NCBI RefSeq assembly: GCF_014075995.1
Contig: NZ_CP055153.1
Location: 2,976,001-3,040,000, forward strand
DNA: 64,000 bases
Direction: 5' to 3'
Origin: Adhaeribacter radiodurans
Lineage (GTDB): Bacteria; Bacteroidota; Bacteroidia; Cytophagales; Hymenobacteraceae
The notes below the pieces were generated by a model. That model was not told where the DNA came from. It ran no database searches and saw nothing but the letters and a program-made list of their open reading frames with translations. A program made the translations under genes and the position numbers. Every line of letters starts with the position of its first letter. Position 1 is the first letter of the stretch. Shown here piece after piece: positions 9,754 to 20,309 of the stretch.

Positions 9754-12700
9754 TTAGTTTAAGGCTACTTGTTCATTAGTTACCTGTATAATTCCTTTCA
9801 TTACCTGCCAGTGACCTGGAAATGAACAGATAAAAGGATACATTCCAGGTTTGGATGGTGATTTAAAATTCAGGCGAAAGCTTTTACCGGCATTAACCAA
9901 CGGAGTCGCAAATAAAACTTCGGGCAAGTCAGGTACAAAGTTTTTTTCATACCCGTCTTTTAAACTGGCCATAGCATCAGCGGCTTTTCCCACTTTCTCC
10001 ATACTTCCCGGCATAACAATTACTACATTATGCGCCATCTGATCGCGGTTCTCAAAAATAAGCGAAATAAGCTTATTCGCCGGAATAGTAATTGTTGATT
10101 TGTCAAACAACATTTTTCCTGGAAGCGAAGCCAAATGAATAACCAATCCCTCCTTTTTTGGACTAGACGACTTGGCTGCATTGACGTTACGAATCTGATC
10201 GGAAGTTGGAAGTACTTTCAGATTATTCCGGAACTGAGTTACCGCGGTAACATTCTCTAATGCGGTATAATCCTCTTGGGAAAGAGCCCGGTAGGAAAAG
10301 GAATGCCACATCGGATCATCTTTTACAAAGTACTCCGTTGCATCTAAGTCCTTTTGCGAAGCTAGCGGGCGCAGTAAGCGATTTGCTTTTTCGGGTTCAT
10401 TGGCCAGAAAAGCTTTATCTTTCCGGAACATTGCCATCCAAACGGGTTTCAGATGTTTAAACGATTCCGCTAAAGCATAATCTATATAATCATCTGTGGG
10501 TAGCTCCGTAGTCGCTAATAAAGCTTTTACCACTGCTTCTGATGGAAAATTACTTAAGGCCGCAATAGCTTCTACCCTTACGCGCGGGGCTGGGTCCTGC
10601 GACATGGTAATTAACTTCTTCTCCGCGCCTTTTATCTTTTCTTTTTGATAAAACAATACCCGGGTGGCCGCTGCTCTTATCGAATAATCCTTACTTTTTA
10701 AAAGCTCTGCGAGCAGCTTTTCTTCCGGGTGATTGAACTGCTGGTAAACCCAAAGCCCCTCTAGCTTATAATATTCATAGTTCGGATCGGAAGGATTTAG
10801 CTGCGCAAGCCACTTTTCCAGGACCGGAATAACCTGTTCTTCCGGAAACTCTCTTAGCTGAGTTCTGGCCCGGTACCGGATTCTGTCTTCATAAACTGTT
10901 AATTGGTTTAAAAGCTCGTTAATGCTTAACCGGGTAAGATCAATCGGTTTTAAAGCTGCTTTATTTTGGTAGGTAATCCGCCAGATCCGGCCCCGGGTAT
11001 GATCCCGCTGAGACTCCCGGAATCCTTGTTCACCGTGTTGAATAATGGGGTCGTACCAATCCAGTACATACAAGGCGCCATCAGGGCCAAACTTTAGGTC
11101 TACCGGCCGGAAACTAGGGTCTTTGGATTGCAGCAAGGGTTCAATTTCTTCTGCTACAATACCACTTCCTTTTTCTGTAAGCTTATGTTGCTTAATGCCC
11201 TGAAAGCCGATAAAAGTGTTAAAAAGAATATTGCCCTGGGCGCTCTCCGGAAACTGCCGGCTGGATACAATTTCTATTCCGCAAGTTTTGGGCCTTTGCC
11301 TGGAAGTAAGAAAATCCTTCATTTCCTTATGCTTGATCGGGTAGTTGATAGCAACAGTTAAAGGCGGGGCAAAATAATTCATTCCAGTAGAAACATCCCC
11401 GATTATATGCGTGCCGTTGCGGGTAAATACATTGCCCCAGGGATTCGCATAAGGATAAGAGACATAGGGCTCTAATTTCATTGTCCGGGGTTCGTAGCGC
11501 CAGGTTACTCCGTTAGCTCCTCTTACCGGGCCATAAGGTGTTTCTATCTGGGAATGCAGAAAAGTACCTTCGTGCATATATAAAGCCCCATCCGGGCCCC
11601 AGGTGTAATTGCTGATGGCATGGTGCGCATCTTCGGTGCCGAAGCCGCGGAGCAGGATTTTTCGGCTATCTGCTTTACCGTCTCCGTTCGTGTCTTTTAA
11701 AAATACAAAATCCGGAGCTTGGGTCACATAAGCGCCTCCGTCTCCTAGTTCAAACCCTAAAGGTAGGTACAAACTGTCGGCGAATACCCGGTGTTTATCT
11801 GCCTTGCCATCCTGATTGGTATCTTCCAGAATAATAATTTGGTCGTTGGGCGGGCTACCCGGATAATAGTGGGGGTATGACGGCATTGTTCCCACCCACA
11901 TTCTGCCTTTCGCATCAAAAGTAAACGATACCGGGTTGGCAACTGGAAAATCTAGTTCCGAAGCAAATAATTCTATTTGATAACCTTTTGGCAGAACAAA
12001 CTGGGATTTGGCTTTTGTAAGTGCTTCTCTCGATTCTTTAAGGGGTTCATATTGCTTATTATACTGAATAATGTTCTGGATTTTTTTAATATCCGGACCA
12101 TTGCTGGTTTTTACTCCTTTCCAGATAGCGCTGTCCAGTCGCAGAATAATTTTATCAATTTTCGCTAACTCCGACCTTAGGGTTTGTCCACCCGCCCATT
12201 CTCGCCGGCGGCCGTAAATATATTCCTCGTTTCCGGCTTTGTACTTGTAAAAGAAATGGCGGTTTTTTATTCCTATTGCCTTTTGTAGATGAATAGAAAA
12301 TAAGTCATTGGTCCAGGTAGAAATTGATAAGTCTAACGCTTGAGCCATTATTTCGCTGACTGCTTTGTACCCCCGCTCATTTAAATATATTCCGTTGGAG
12401 GTTAAAGAATCTGTTTCGCTTTTCATCCGTTCGGCGGTAGGCTCGTACAAATTGATAAAGGGAATATTTAGCTTTTGGGCAACCTCCTGCATACCCTGGG
12501 TATATTGCTTCAGGTTTTGGTTATGTACAGCGGGGTCGGGTAAGAATCCTCCCAGCATTTCGTGTGCAATTGGGGAAACCAGAATAATTTGGGGGTTGGA
12601 GTGACCGTTAAACTTTTGCTGCTGTAAATGTCTTAGGTAATTAGCCAGTTGATGCTTAAAGCTTTCTAAACTATCAGAGCCTTGAAAAGCTTCATTTAGC

Positions 12701-13023
12701 CCAAAAAAAGCAAAAATAATATCCGCTTTTTGTTCTTGCAGGTGCTCATAAACGGTTCCAAAATTTACGGGCCTGGGTTGTAAATTTACTTCATCGGCAC
12801 TCCAGGCTAAATTTCGGATTTTAAGATTGCGCTCCGGAAAACTTTTATATAGAAGAGTTTCAAAATAATTTTGATCCTGAAGGCCGACGGCAAAAGTATT
12901 TCCCAGGAAAACAATTTTACTATTTTGCTCCGGATTTAAAGAATTTACTACCTCATTTCTGCTGCAGGAAAAAAGAAAAGATAGCAAAACCGGAACGATC
13001 AATGTCAAGAACTTTTTGTTCAT
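9754..13023 (-). CDS. Multidomain lipoprotein: SGNH-like, glucose-dehydrogenase-type propeller, HEAT repeats, plastocyanin-like domain
   Basis: A 1089-residue lipoprotein (signal MNKKFLTLIVPVLLSFLFSC). Domains in order: SGNH/GDSL-like (about 35-240); PVC-type membrane-bound dehydrogenase beta-propeller (about 345-720) with two calcium-type loops DTNQDGKAD and DTNGDGKAD; HEAT-like repeats (about 730-880); a C-terminal plastocyanin-like domain (about 985-1085) with type 1 copper ligands visible in MAHNVV and FICSFPGHWQVM. Family relatives usually end in a cytochrome c CxxCH domain; here copper replaces heme as the presumed electron acceptor. The SGNH part has GNT where GDS is expected and no DxxH block, so it is probably not an active esterase. 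It may oxidise a sugar or polyol in the periplasm; substrate unknown. Confidence 0.85.
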   Translation of the reverse strand: MNKKFLTLIVPVLLSFLFSCSRNEVVNSLNPEQNSKIVFLGNTFAVGLQDQNYFETLLYKSFPERNLKIRNLAWSADEVNLQPRPVNFGTVYEHLQEQKADIIFAFFGLNEAFQGSDSLESFKHQLANYLRHLQQQKFNGHSNPQIILVSPIAHEMLGGFLPDPAVHNQNLKQYTQGMQEVAQKLNIPFINLYEPTAERMKSETDSLTSNGIYLNERGYKAVSEIMAQALDLSISTWTNDLFSIHLQKAIGIKNRHFFYKYKAGNEEYIYGRRREWAGGQTLRSELAKIDKIILRLDSAIWKGVKTSNGPDIKKIQNIIQYNKQYEPLKESREALTKAKSQFVLPKGYQIELFASELDFPVANPVSFTFDAKGRMWVGTMPSYPHYYPGSPPNDQIIILEDTNQDGKADKHRVFADSLYLPLGFELGDGGAYVTQAPDFVFLKDTNGDGKADSRKILLRGFGTEDAHHAISNYTWGPDGALYMHEGTFLHSQIETPYGPVRGANGVTWRYEPRTMKLEPYVSYPYANPWGNVFTRNGTHIIGDVSTGMNYFAPPLTVAINYPIKHKEMKDFLTSRQRPKTCGIEIVSSRQFPESAQGNILFNTFIGFQGIKQHKLTEKGSGIVAEEIEPLLQSKDPSFRPVDLKFGPDGALYVLDWYDPIIQHGEQGFRESQRDHTRGRIWRITYQNKAALKPIDLTRLSINELLNQLTVYEDRIRYRARTQLREFPEEQVIPVLEKWLAQLNPSDPNYEYYKLEGLWVYQQFNHPEEKLLAELLKSKDYSIRAAATRVLFYQKEKIKGAEKKLITMSQDPAPRVRVEAIAALSNFPSEAVVKALLATTELPTDDYIDYALAESFKHLKPVWMAMFRKDKAFLANEPEKANRLLRPLASQKDLDATEYFVKDDPMWHSFSYRALSQEDYTALENVTAVTQFRNNLKVLPTSDQIRNVNAAKSSSPKKEGLVIHLASLPGKMLFDKSTITIPANKLISLIFENRDQMAHNVVIVMPGSMEKVGKAADAMASLKDGYEKNFVPDLPEVLFATPLVNAGKSFRLNFKSPSKPGMYPFICSFPGHWQVMKGIIQVTNEQVALN

Positions 13024-13498
<475 letters not shown>

Positions 13499-14236
13499 CT
13501 ATAGTCGGTCCAGTCTTCCCCCGTCTACAGTTAGCATTGCGCCTTGCACAAAAGCCGCCTCGGCCGAGGCGAGAAACGTGATAGCGGAGGCAATGTCTTC
13601 GGGTTTACCTACATCATTAGGGTCAATTTTTTCGATACCGGCTTTTACATTAGGATTGTCCCAAAGCATAGGCGTATCAATTGCGCCAGGCAATATGGCG
13701 TTTACCCGTATTCCCTTAATTTTACCTTCCAAGGCTGCGGAGCGGGTAAGCGACACCAAGGCAGCTTTGGCAGCGGCATACGGGGCTACCAGCGGTTCGG
13801 TCTCTATTGCATGAATGCTGGCTACGTTGATAATGGCCCCACCGGGTTTCATGTTAAGGAAGGAATGCTTGATAAAAAAAAAGGCACCCAGCAGATCAAC
13901 CTTTAATATTCTTATCCAGTCTTCCTCGGTTTGCTCTTCAATGGGTTTGAAGATCATAAGTCCCGCATTGTTCACCACAATATCCAACTGACCAAAATGA
14001 TCGATGGCTGTTTGTACGGCAGCCTGCACCTCAGCCTCAACCGATACATTGCAGGTAGCAGCTATTACGCTTTGGTTATTGGTTAGGGTTAAAGATTGGA
14101 CAGCAGTTGCTAATTTTTGTTCGTTTAAATCGGCAAGTACAATACGAGCCCCTTCGGTAATAAATTTACGCGCAATGGCCATACCAATGCCTCCTGCACC
14201 GCCGGTTACAATGGCTACTTTATCTTTTAATAGCAT
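13499..14236 (-). CDS. SDR-family oxidoreductase (short-chain dehydrogenase)
   Basis: Classical short-chain dehydrogenase/reductase of 245 residues, using NAD(P)H to oxidise or reduce an alcohol/carbonyl. Visible: the nucleotide-binding TGGAGGIG (about 11-18), NNAG (about 89-92), the catalytic Ser in VASIH followed by Y-A-A-A-K (YxxxK, about 153-157), and the C-terminal substrate region ending in VDGGRLDRL. It starts 3 nt after the stop of the GH1-like gene and so is translated from the same message, suggesting the glycosidase and dehydrogenase acted on one carbohydrate. A microsatellite follows immediately. Confidence 0.93.
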   Translation of the reverse strand: MLLKDKVAIVTGGAGGIGMAIARKFITEGARIVLADLNEQKLATAVQSLTLTNNQSVIAATCNVSVEAEVQAAVQTAIDHFGQLDIVVNNAGLMIFKPIEEQTEEDWIRILKVDLLGAFFFIKHSFLNMKPGGAIINVASIHAIETEPLVAPYAAAKAALVSLTRSAALEGKIKGIRVNAILPGAIDTPMLWDNPNVKAGIEKIDPNDVGKPEDIASAITFLASAEAAFVQGAMLTVDGGRLDRL

Positions 14237-14239
14237 AAT

Positions 14240-15592
14240 TTATTCGTTTGTAGGTGAATTAGTAGTTGCATTAATTTCCTGTCTGGCTTGCATCCGTTTT
14301 CTTTTAGCCCATTCCTCGTTGTGCTCGCTGGGCATTACTACCGGCACCGTCAGGCAAACGCTTTGGGTAGGCAGTACTTCGCGCCATTCCGATATAATTC
14401 TTTTGTAAGCCGTACCCACAGGTCGTATGTTTCTGTTCAGGTCATATAAACCAAGCGGGTTTACCTGGTTATTGTTTTCCCGCAGGCCAGTATCCCAATC
14501 CACCTGGTCGGTAAGCGAAAACCAGGTAAACCCAACAATAGGCAGACCGTCGTTGCGCACGCGTAGTACATTGGCCCATTCTTTCCAAAGCCAGTATACG
14601 GCTTCATCCCCCTTAGGGCCTTGCTTCAGGTTCGTTTCGGTGTGCATGACCGGCAACTGGTAACGGTCGTAGTACTGCGATGTTATTACATGATAGCCAA
14701 ATATTTCACCGGAGGCCTGGGTAGAACCGTCCGCAAATACACGATGCTCGTTCGTGATGTAGTAGTCATTGCCCATAATGCAGTGGTGCTTTAAGTTATT
14801 TTCCAAAAAGAAATGATACTCCGCGCGGGTCATGCCGTTATCCATCAGGTATTCATACATATCGGAATCTACCCGGCGGCCATAATTCAGATCAAGCGAA
14901 AGAAATCGGCGGGCATTCATTAACTCTGCCGGCTTTATAGCCTTAGGATTTTCGGCATGGTAATACTCCGATGATTCGCTTTGTATGAAGATGGCATCGG
15001 GCCGTACCTCAAGTATGGTTTGCATAGCCAGGACGTTGGCTTTTACAATGTGCTTGAGCGCGGTAACAAATGTTCTGTCTGTTGTCATCTGCTCGTTCCA
15101 TTACCCATACAAAGCAGAGAACACGGCGCAGATGTACATTTCATTTACCGGTGTATACAACTGCACCCAGGGGTAGCGTTCGGCAAACGCGCGGCTATAT
15201 TCTTTAAACAGTTGCGGAAATTCAGGATTTTGAAAGTTGCCGATCCAATCCGGCACACCAAAGTGACAGAGATCGACAATAGGTACAATATTAAGGCGCT
15301 TTAATTCGGCAAAGGCTTCATCAGTAAACGACCAGTCAAATTTACCTTTACCTAAAAAGGCTTTATGCAGAGGAGGCCCATAGCGAAGAAAATTTATGCC
15401 GAGCTCTTTTACCAATTCAAAGTCTTTTTTCCAGTAAGTGTAATGGCCGCATTTTTCAAGCTCGTCCATTCGTACGGTGCCGTTTTGTATAGTTGGTATG
15501 CTGTTCTCGATACCTGTAGCAAACATAAATCCTAGCTGCATAATCTTCCGGTTTGGTGTCCTACCTTGATTAAAGGCGCAAGCATTAATCAA
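14240..15592 (-). pseudogene. GH1-like glycosyl hydrolase interrupted by an in-frame TAA
   Basis: One reading frame encodes a family 1 glycosyl hydrolase-like TIM barrel of about 450 residues, broken once by TAA at 15101-15103 (context SALYG-stop-WNEQMTTD). The halves (15101-15592 and 14240-15088) are in the same frame with no indel. The acid/base region is TPVNEM just before the stop; the nucleophile-like segment HTETN lies in the second half, so neither half alone can be a complete active site. A downstream ATG (15088) could restart translation. Start at 15592 is uncertain; a Met 17 codons later (near IMQLGFMFATG) is equally possible. Either a recent nonsense mutation or a sequencing error; cotranscribed with the SDR. 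Confidence 0.8.
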
Positions 15593-16161
15593 GAGTAGGC
15601 TGGTTTAAGTAATTGTTCTACGAAATTTTAATTAAATAAGAAGGGTTAGCCTTAAGATTTAAGAAGTAAAAGAAGTTGAAATGCAAGGATATAGGCACGC
15701 TCGATAAAATCGGGCCCGGAAAAAAAGGCAACTGGAAAAATTTATAATGGATAAATAACTTAAAGGAAGCGGAGGCTACTAATGTATTCTAAACCAGGAA
15801 ACATTTTACTTGTAAGCGGAATATAGAAAAGTACTAATATGGAAAGATAATGTTGTACAAACCAAGTTGGATAAAAATAAGTTTATACGTTTAAAAGGAG
15901 GGATTTACGCTACTTAGAAAATTTGAAGGGACTTGTATAATGTACTTTCTCTGGCCTAAAAAATTTAAAACCTTTATTTTACCTTCTAAATAAACATTTT
16001 GAATATTATGTCATTGGATAAGGCACTTGTTATGATTGGGTAATATTGCTTCTTTATATAAGAAAGAATTTTTGCAGGAAGGTGTTATAAAACTTACTTG
16101 AAATTAAAAAGCCTTGGTTCTGATTTAGAACCAAGGCTTTTTAATGTATTACCTCACTAGT
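15593..16161. other. Intergenic, AT-rich
   Basis: No gene recognised. It holds the terminator of the barrel-protein gene at its right edge and the upstream region of the GH1-like gene at its left. Confidence 0.5.
16106..16142. terminator. Rho-independent terminator (bidirectional)
   Basis: Perfect 16-bp inverted repeat (AAAAAGCCTTGGTTCT / AGAACCAAGGCTTTTT) with a 5-nt loop, 20 nt after the stop of the outer-membrane barrel gene. The built-in A and T tracts make it work in either direction. Confidence 0.9.
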
Positions 16162-16830
16162 TTAAATTCCAAAACCAATGTAAATCTGCGTAACAGAATT
16201 CTTAGAATCGTTCGTTAAACTTCCTGCCAGACCACTTTTCCCAATTTCACGTAAACCATAGTTATAACGGGCACCAACAGTAACGCCTCTTACGTCAAAG
16301 CCTACGCCAATTAATGCCCCATAATCTAACCGGTTAAAGTCATCGGTTTTTAGCTCTTTAATGTCCGTTGAGTTCAGGTTGGACGTTTTCAGATCTTTCA
16401 CGTTAGCGGATACCAGATAAGCTAAATAAGGCCCAGCATGAACATTAAGCGGACCAATGTTAACCGCTAAAGCTACCGGTACCTGGATATAGTTTAAATT
16501 AAATCGCACTTCCCCAGGCTCAATGCCAAATAAGTTTTCCAGGTCTGAACCGCCATAAGTAACTTTAGAACCAACGTTTGAATAAAGAACTTCCGGTTGA
16601 ATGGCCAAAAAACTCGTAATTGGCACTTTACCAAAAACACCTAAATGGTAACCTACTTTAATATTTTCGTCTTCGGCATTTGGTTGGTCTACGTAGAGCT
16701 GAGAAATATTAAATCCTCCTTTAATTCCGAATTTGGGTCCGGGATTATTTTCTTGGGCTTGCGTACGTTCCACTCCCACGATTAGGAGTAAAGCAAGTCC
16801 TATTGCAAATAATTTTTGAGTAAAGCACAT
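16162..16830 (-). CDS. Outer-membrane beta-barrel protein (porin-family, PF13568-like)
   Basis: A 222-residue outer-membrane protein. The signal peptide (MCFTQKLFAIGLALLLIVG..., cleavage near TQAQ) is followed by the family signature KFGIKGGFNISQLYVD and eight-strand barrel-like segments (YHLGVFGKVPI, FLAIQPEVLYSNVGSKV, LNYIQVPVALAVNI, LDYGALIGVGFDV, VTVGARYNYGL), ending in IYIGFGI with the C-terminal aromatic/Ile pattern. Such proteins are common in Bacteroidota and seldom have a known ligand. It stands alone, bounded downstream by a strong terminator. Confidence 0.88.
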   Translation of the reverse strand: MCFTQKLFAIGLALLLIVGVERTQAQENNPGPKFGIKGGFNISQLYVDQPNAEDENIKVGYHLGVFGKVPITSFLAIQPEVLYSNVGSKVTYGGSDLENLFGIEPGEVRFNLNYIQVPVALAVNIGPLNVHAGPYLAYLVSANVKDLKTSNLNSTDIKELKTDDFNRLDYGALIGVGFDVRGVTVGARYNYGLREIGKSGLAGSLTNDSKNSVTQIYIGFGI

Positions 16831-17005
16831 CGTTTATAATATTTTTAAGATTAGGTATTAACCTGTATACTCTTTTAGAAATAGGATAGTTGTCTAATAC
16901 TCTTTTAATTTATTTTGAAGTTCTGGCTGATTTACTTATACCAAATGTGCTAATTTCCTAGTTTAAAGAATGGCACTAAAAAGTTATTCTTTTTTGTACA
17001 CCCAG

Positions 17006-18652
17006 TTAAATGGTAACGTTTGGTAATAACATCTCGGCCAAACGTTCGTCCCGGTCATAAATATCTTTTCGGAAGTTTATATTTCCTTGGGCATCAATGA
17101 AGGCGGTAAAGTAGACTATATATACCGGTAACACCTTTTCTAAAGTTATGGTCTGTTCTTTGCCGGCCTCCATGGCCGCTTTTATCTTTTGTGGTGTCCA
17201 TTGCGGATAATCCCGTAACAAATAGGCAGCCAACCTGGCCGGTTCGCTTACCCGAATACACCCATGGCTAAAAGCCCGTGAATTTTCCTGGAACAAAGAT
17301 TTAGAAGGAGTATCGTGCAGGTAAATACTGTAACTATTAGGAAATAAAAATTTTACTTGCCCTAAGGAATTTCTAGGGCCTGGCTTTTGCCGGACTATTG
17401 GTAACCCATTTCGCTGGCCGATTACCTGCATGTTGTGTCGGTTTAAGTAATTTGGATCGCGGCGCATTCCCGGCACAATTTCCTTTCTGACAATACTGGC
17501 CGGAACGTACCAATACGGACTAAAAACTACATACTTAATATCCCCACTAAAAATTACTGTTTTATGTACCGCTTTACCCACCACTACCCTGCATTTCCAG
17601 GTCACACTGTCGTTTTTAAAAACCCGTAAAGTATAGTCCGGAATGTTCACCACCAGGTAATCCGATTCTGCATGTATAGGCAACCACCGGCTCCGTTCCA
17701 TATTTACTATTATTTGCTGAATACGGGTTTTTAAAGGCACGTTTAATTCTGTTAAAGTACTGCCTCCAAGAATGCCATCCGATAGAAGTCCATGGCGCTG
17801 CTGAAATTGCTTTACTGCTGCTACCAGAGCAACATCAAAAAGGTTCGTGCTCGTATCACCGGTAAAGTCGCCATATTTTTGCAAACGGTGTTTTATTTGA
17901 AGGATTTCTGCTGATTTATCTCCCTGTTGGTAACCGTTCTTTTTGGATGGAATAGGGCTCCATACTTCCTTTTTATTTAATTCCTGGTAACGCTGTAAAA
18001 AGGTTCTTAATAATTCATATTGCCGATATACCGGTTCTTTTACTCTTTCTCTGGGTTGGATTAGAAGACTATCCAGAAATTCGCTATAGGAAACTTTTTT
18101 ACGCGGTACAAACCACTGCATGGCCTGTGATATAGAATCATTTAAGCCTTCCCAAGCTGTTCGGGCAAAAGCAAAATAACCGGCTGTTAGCATTAGTTCC
18201 GTTCTGGGATCGGGTTTAACGTAAGCCTCACCTTGTGCCTCCGCTAGTAAAGAATCAAATTCCTGGCGATAAGGCAATTCCTGCCGGATTCCTTCCTGCT
18301 CTATATTAATTACTTTATTGGCAACGTTGCCAGCCTGTTCAATTAAACCCCGTTTATCAAACCAGGCATAAGCAAAGTTTCGGGTACGATAAAATCTTTT
18401 TAAATTGGCTTCGTAAGGATGAAAGGCGGGGTATTCCTGAAAAAACTGATGCAGGTAAGTAGAATCAAAACTTAGTTCGGTTTGCGGGCTAAAATTGCCG
18501 GATATAGTTTTTTTGATTTCGGTTAGGGTACTATCCCTGGCCACATTTTCCGGGGACCTTTTTTCTGAGGATTTAGAGTTTTGATTACAGGCGGTACATA
18601 TTAAAATTCCTGCATACATTAAGTAATTAAAAAGGCTCCCTTTTGATTTCAT
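17006..18652 (-). CDS. L,D-transpeptidase lipoprotein (YcbB/LdtD-like)
   Basis: Peptidoglycan L,D-transpeptidase of 548 residues, forming 3-3 cross-links that most beta-lactams do not inhibit. The lipoprotein signal ends in GILICTAC. A scaffold region (about 60-240) is followed by a peptidoglycan-binding domain (about 250-315, with VKQFQQRHGLLSDGILGGST) and a YkuD catalytic domain (about 330-510) with YLHDTPSKSLF and the catalytic Cys in SHGCIRV. It lies 132 nt downstream of blaR1-like on the same strand, so it may be in that regulon. A TATACGA half-site like those in the BlaI operator lies 7 nt upstream of the ATG. Confidence 0.93.
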   Translation of the reverse strand: MKSKGSLFNYLMYAGILICTACNQNSKSSEKRSPENVARDSTLTEIKKTISGNFSPQTELSFDSTYLHQFFQEYPAFHPYEANLKRFYRTRNFAYAWFDKRGLIEQAGNVANKVINIEQEGIRQELPYRQEFDSLLAEAQGEAYVKPDPRTELMLTAGYFAFARTAWEGLNDSISQAMQWFVPRKKVSYSEFLDSLLIQPRERVKEPVYRQYELLRTFLQRYQELNKKEVWSPIPSKKNGYQQGDKSAEILQIKHRLQKYGDFTGDTSTNLFDVALVAAVKQFQQRHGLLSDGILGGSTLTELNVPLKTRIQQIIVNMERSRWLPIHAESDYLVVNIPDYTLRVFKNDSVTWKCRVVVGKAVHKTVIFSGDIKYVVFSPYWYVPASIVRKEIVPGMRRDPNYLNRHNMQVIGQRNGLPIVRQKPGPRNSLGQVKFLFPNSYSIYLHDTPSKSLFQENSRAFSHGCIRVSEPARLAAYLLRDYPQWTPQKIKAAMEAGKEQTITLEKVLPVYIVYFTAFIDAQGNINFRKDIYDRDERLAEMLLPNVTI

Positions 18653-18724
18653 ATTTGGTATACGAATCTTTACTTAGACTATCCCGCCCGATCGGCTTTA
18701 TTTTTTCCAGGCCCACTAACGCAA

Positions 18725-18759
18725 TAAGAGGGAAGTTGGACTAAGCCTCTCCCCTCTTA
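18725..18759. other. Hairpin between blaR1-like gene and L,D-transpeptidase
   Basis: An 8-bp perfect inverted repeat (TAAGAGGG / CCCTCTTA) with a 19-nt loop and no T-tract. Too weak to be a confident terminator, so readthrough into the transpeptidase gene is plausible. Confidence 0.35.
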
Positions 18760-18784
18760 CACTTGTCTTTACTGGTAGTTAAGG

Positions 18785-19966
18785 CTACTTAGGCAAAGAG
18801 AGTTTTTCATTGAATTTTAGTACTTGCGGCGAATTCTGGTTTTTCTTGGTAGTAATAACGATTACCCCATTGCTGGCTTTATCCCCGAATAACTTTCGGG
18901 CGCTTTCCCCTTTGAAAACATTCATACTTTGAATTTCACTGGGATCCATGTTTTTGGCGACGGTATTCGTTTCTTTTTTCCCGTCAATATAATAAACCAC
19001 GGCCTGCGGCGATGTTACTTGTACACTTGGTGATTGCGGGGCATTATAAGAGGAACCGGGGGTTAGTGTCGGCTCATCATTGCAGGCGGTAAAAGCCAGC
19101 AGTGGAACAGTTATCATGGGTACTAGAATGGCATATCGGGCAACGTGCCGTAAGGGAGATTTGCATTTGTTCATCATAGCAATACGCATTTTTATAGTTA
19201 GAAAATTATAATTATTAACCAGGGTAATCCCCGAGGATAGGCCGCTGAGGCGCACTAAACTGTATTGGTAAAATTGGCTATTTACCCCGCTTAGGAGCAT
19301 CTGCCGGTCCGTAATAAATTCCAAATTTTCTTTCACCGCTTGTTTCAGGAGCCAAGCAACTGGGTTGAACCAGCATAAGATACCAGTAACTTCCACAAGC
19401 AGTACATCCAAGGTATGCCATTGGCGCACATGGATGTGCTCATGCTGCAAGATGGCAGTAAGCTCTTCCGGTGAATGCTGACTAGAATGAAGATAGACTG
19501 TTTGCCAGAAGGAAAATGGGTTTATCCTGTTTTTTACCTGGCGGTAGGAAAACCCGTTATGCCAGGCAGGAATGGACGAGCGGTGAATAGGATATAAAGA
19601 AAAGAGTTGAACGAGAAAGCGCAAAGCTGTGAGCACCACCCCCGACCCAAAAAGAAATCCAAGAACTAGCCAGAAAGAAGATGCTGGTACTCGCTCCGGT
19701 ATCAAGTAAAGGGTTCTCCAATCAGAAACAATAACCGTAAAGGGAACACTAAAGTCCGGCTGTTTACTAAATAACTGAGAAATATCTATCAGCGGATAGG
19801 TCAAGGAAAAGCCAATGCCGAGGACCAGAAAGAAGCGGTTTAAGGTACAAAAAGTAAGGGGACGCAGCAGAAAACGGTACGCCAGGTAAAAGAGCACCAA
19901 AGCGAAATTAACTTGCAACAGGTATACAAACAAGGCTGGCATCTTATTCAGATTTACGTTTTTCAA
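18785..19966 (-). CDS. BlaR1/MecR1-type M56 metallopeptidase sensor
   Basis: Integral-membrane antirepressor of the M56 family, 393 residues. About four N-terminal transmembrane helices (about 10-27, 38-55, 92-115 and 275-295) flank the zinc-protease motif LQHEHIHVRQWHTLDVL (about 170-186). After a Cys-containing membrane segment (VPLLAFTACND) comes a periplasmic tail resembling a TonB-plug strand (VVYYIDGK, then GDKASNGVIVITTKK), a common addition in Bacteroidota BlaR1 proteins. On sensing envelope stress or beta-lactam it should cleave the BlaI-type repressor. It overlaps that repressor gene by 23 nt, so the pair is one operon. Confidence 0.9.
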   Translation of the reverse strand: MKNVNLNKMPALFVYLLQVNFALVLFYLAYRFLLRPLTFCTLNRFFLVLGIGFSLTYPLIDISQLFSKQPDFSVPFTVIVSDWRTLYLIPERVPASSFWLVLGFLFGSGVVLTALRFLVQLFSLYPIHRSSIPAWHNGFSYRQVKNRINPFSFWQTVYLHSSQHSPEELTAILQHEHIHVRQWHTLDVLLVEVTGILCWFNPVAWLLKQAVKENLEFITDRQMLLSGVNSQFYQYSLVRLSGLSSGITLVNNYNFLTIKMRIAMMNKCKSPLRHVARYAILVPMITVPLLAFTACNDEPTLTPGSSYNAPQSPSVQVTSPQAVVYYIDGKKETNTVAKNMDPSEIQSMNVFKGESARKLFGDKASNGVIVITTKKNQNSPQVLKFNEKLSLPK

Positions 19967-20309
19967 TCATTTCAATAATTTCCTGGAGTTCGGCGGCGCC
20001 TATCTGTTGCTCCTGGGCAAAAAAGGAAACGAGCTCTTTGTAAGAGTTTTGAAAATAATCACCGATGAAGTTGCTCATAAAACTCCGGCTGTAATCTTTT
20101 TCCTGAATCAGAGGAGTGTAGCGGTAAGAATAACCTAGCTTTTCACTCTGGATAAAACCCTTTTGTTCGAGCTTTTTGACGGTGGACGCTAAAGTAGTAT
20201 AAGGTGGTTGGGGAGCGGGAAGATGCTCCAGAAAGTCCTTGATGAATCCACCATTGGTTCGCCAAATAACCTGCATGGTTTCCTCTTCTGGTTTAGTTAA
20301 TCTTTCCAT
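19944..20309 (-). CDS. BlaI/MecI/CopY-family transcriptional repressor
   Basis: A 121-residue winged-helix repressor. The DNA-binding half (about 1-75) shows LTKPEEETMQVIWRTNGG, then TTLASTVKKLEQKGFI as recognition helix and YRYTPLI as wing; the C-terminal dimerisation helix (about 80-121) ends in QEIIEMIEKRKSE. The family represses its own operon and releases DNA after cleavage by the M56 partner encoded next to it with overlap. The start codon lies inside a 20-bp arm of a perfect inverted repeat with TACGA-type half-sites, which fits autoregulation. Confidence 0.93.
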   Translation of the reverse strand: MERLTKPEEETMQVIWRTNGGFIKDFLEHLPAPQPPYTTLASTVKKLEQKGFIQSEKLGYSYRYTPLIQEKDYSRSFMSNFIGDYFQNSYKELVSFFAQEQQIGAAELQEIIEMIEKRKSE

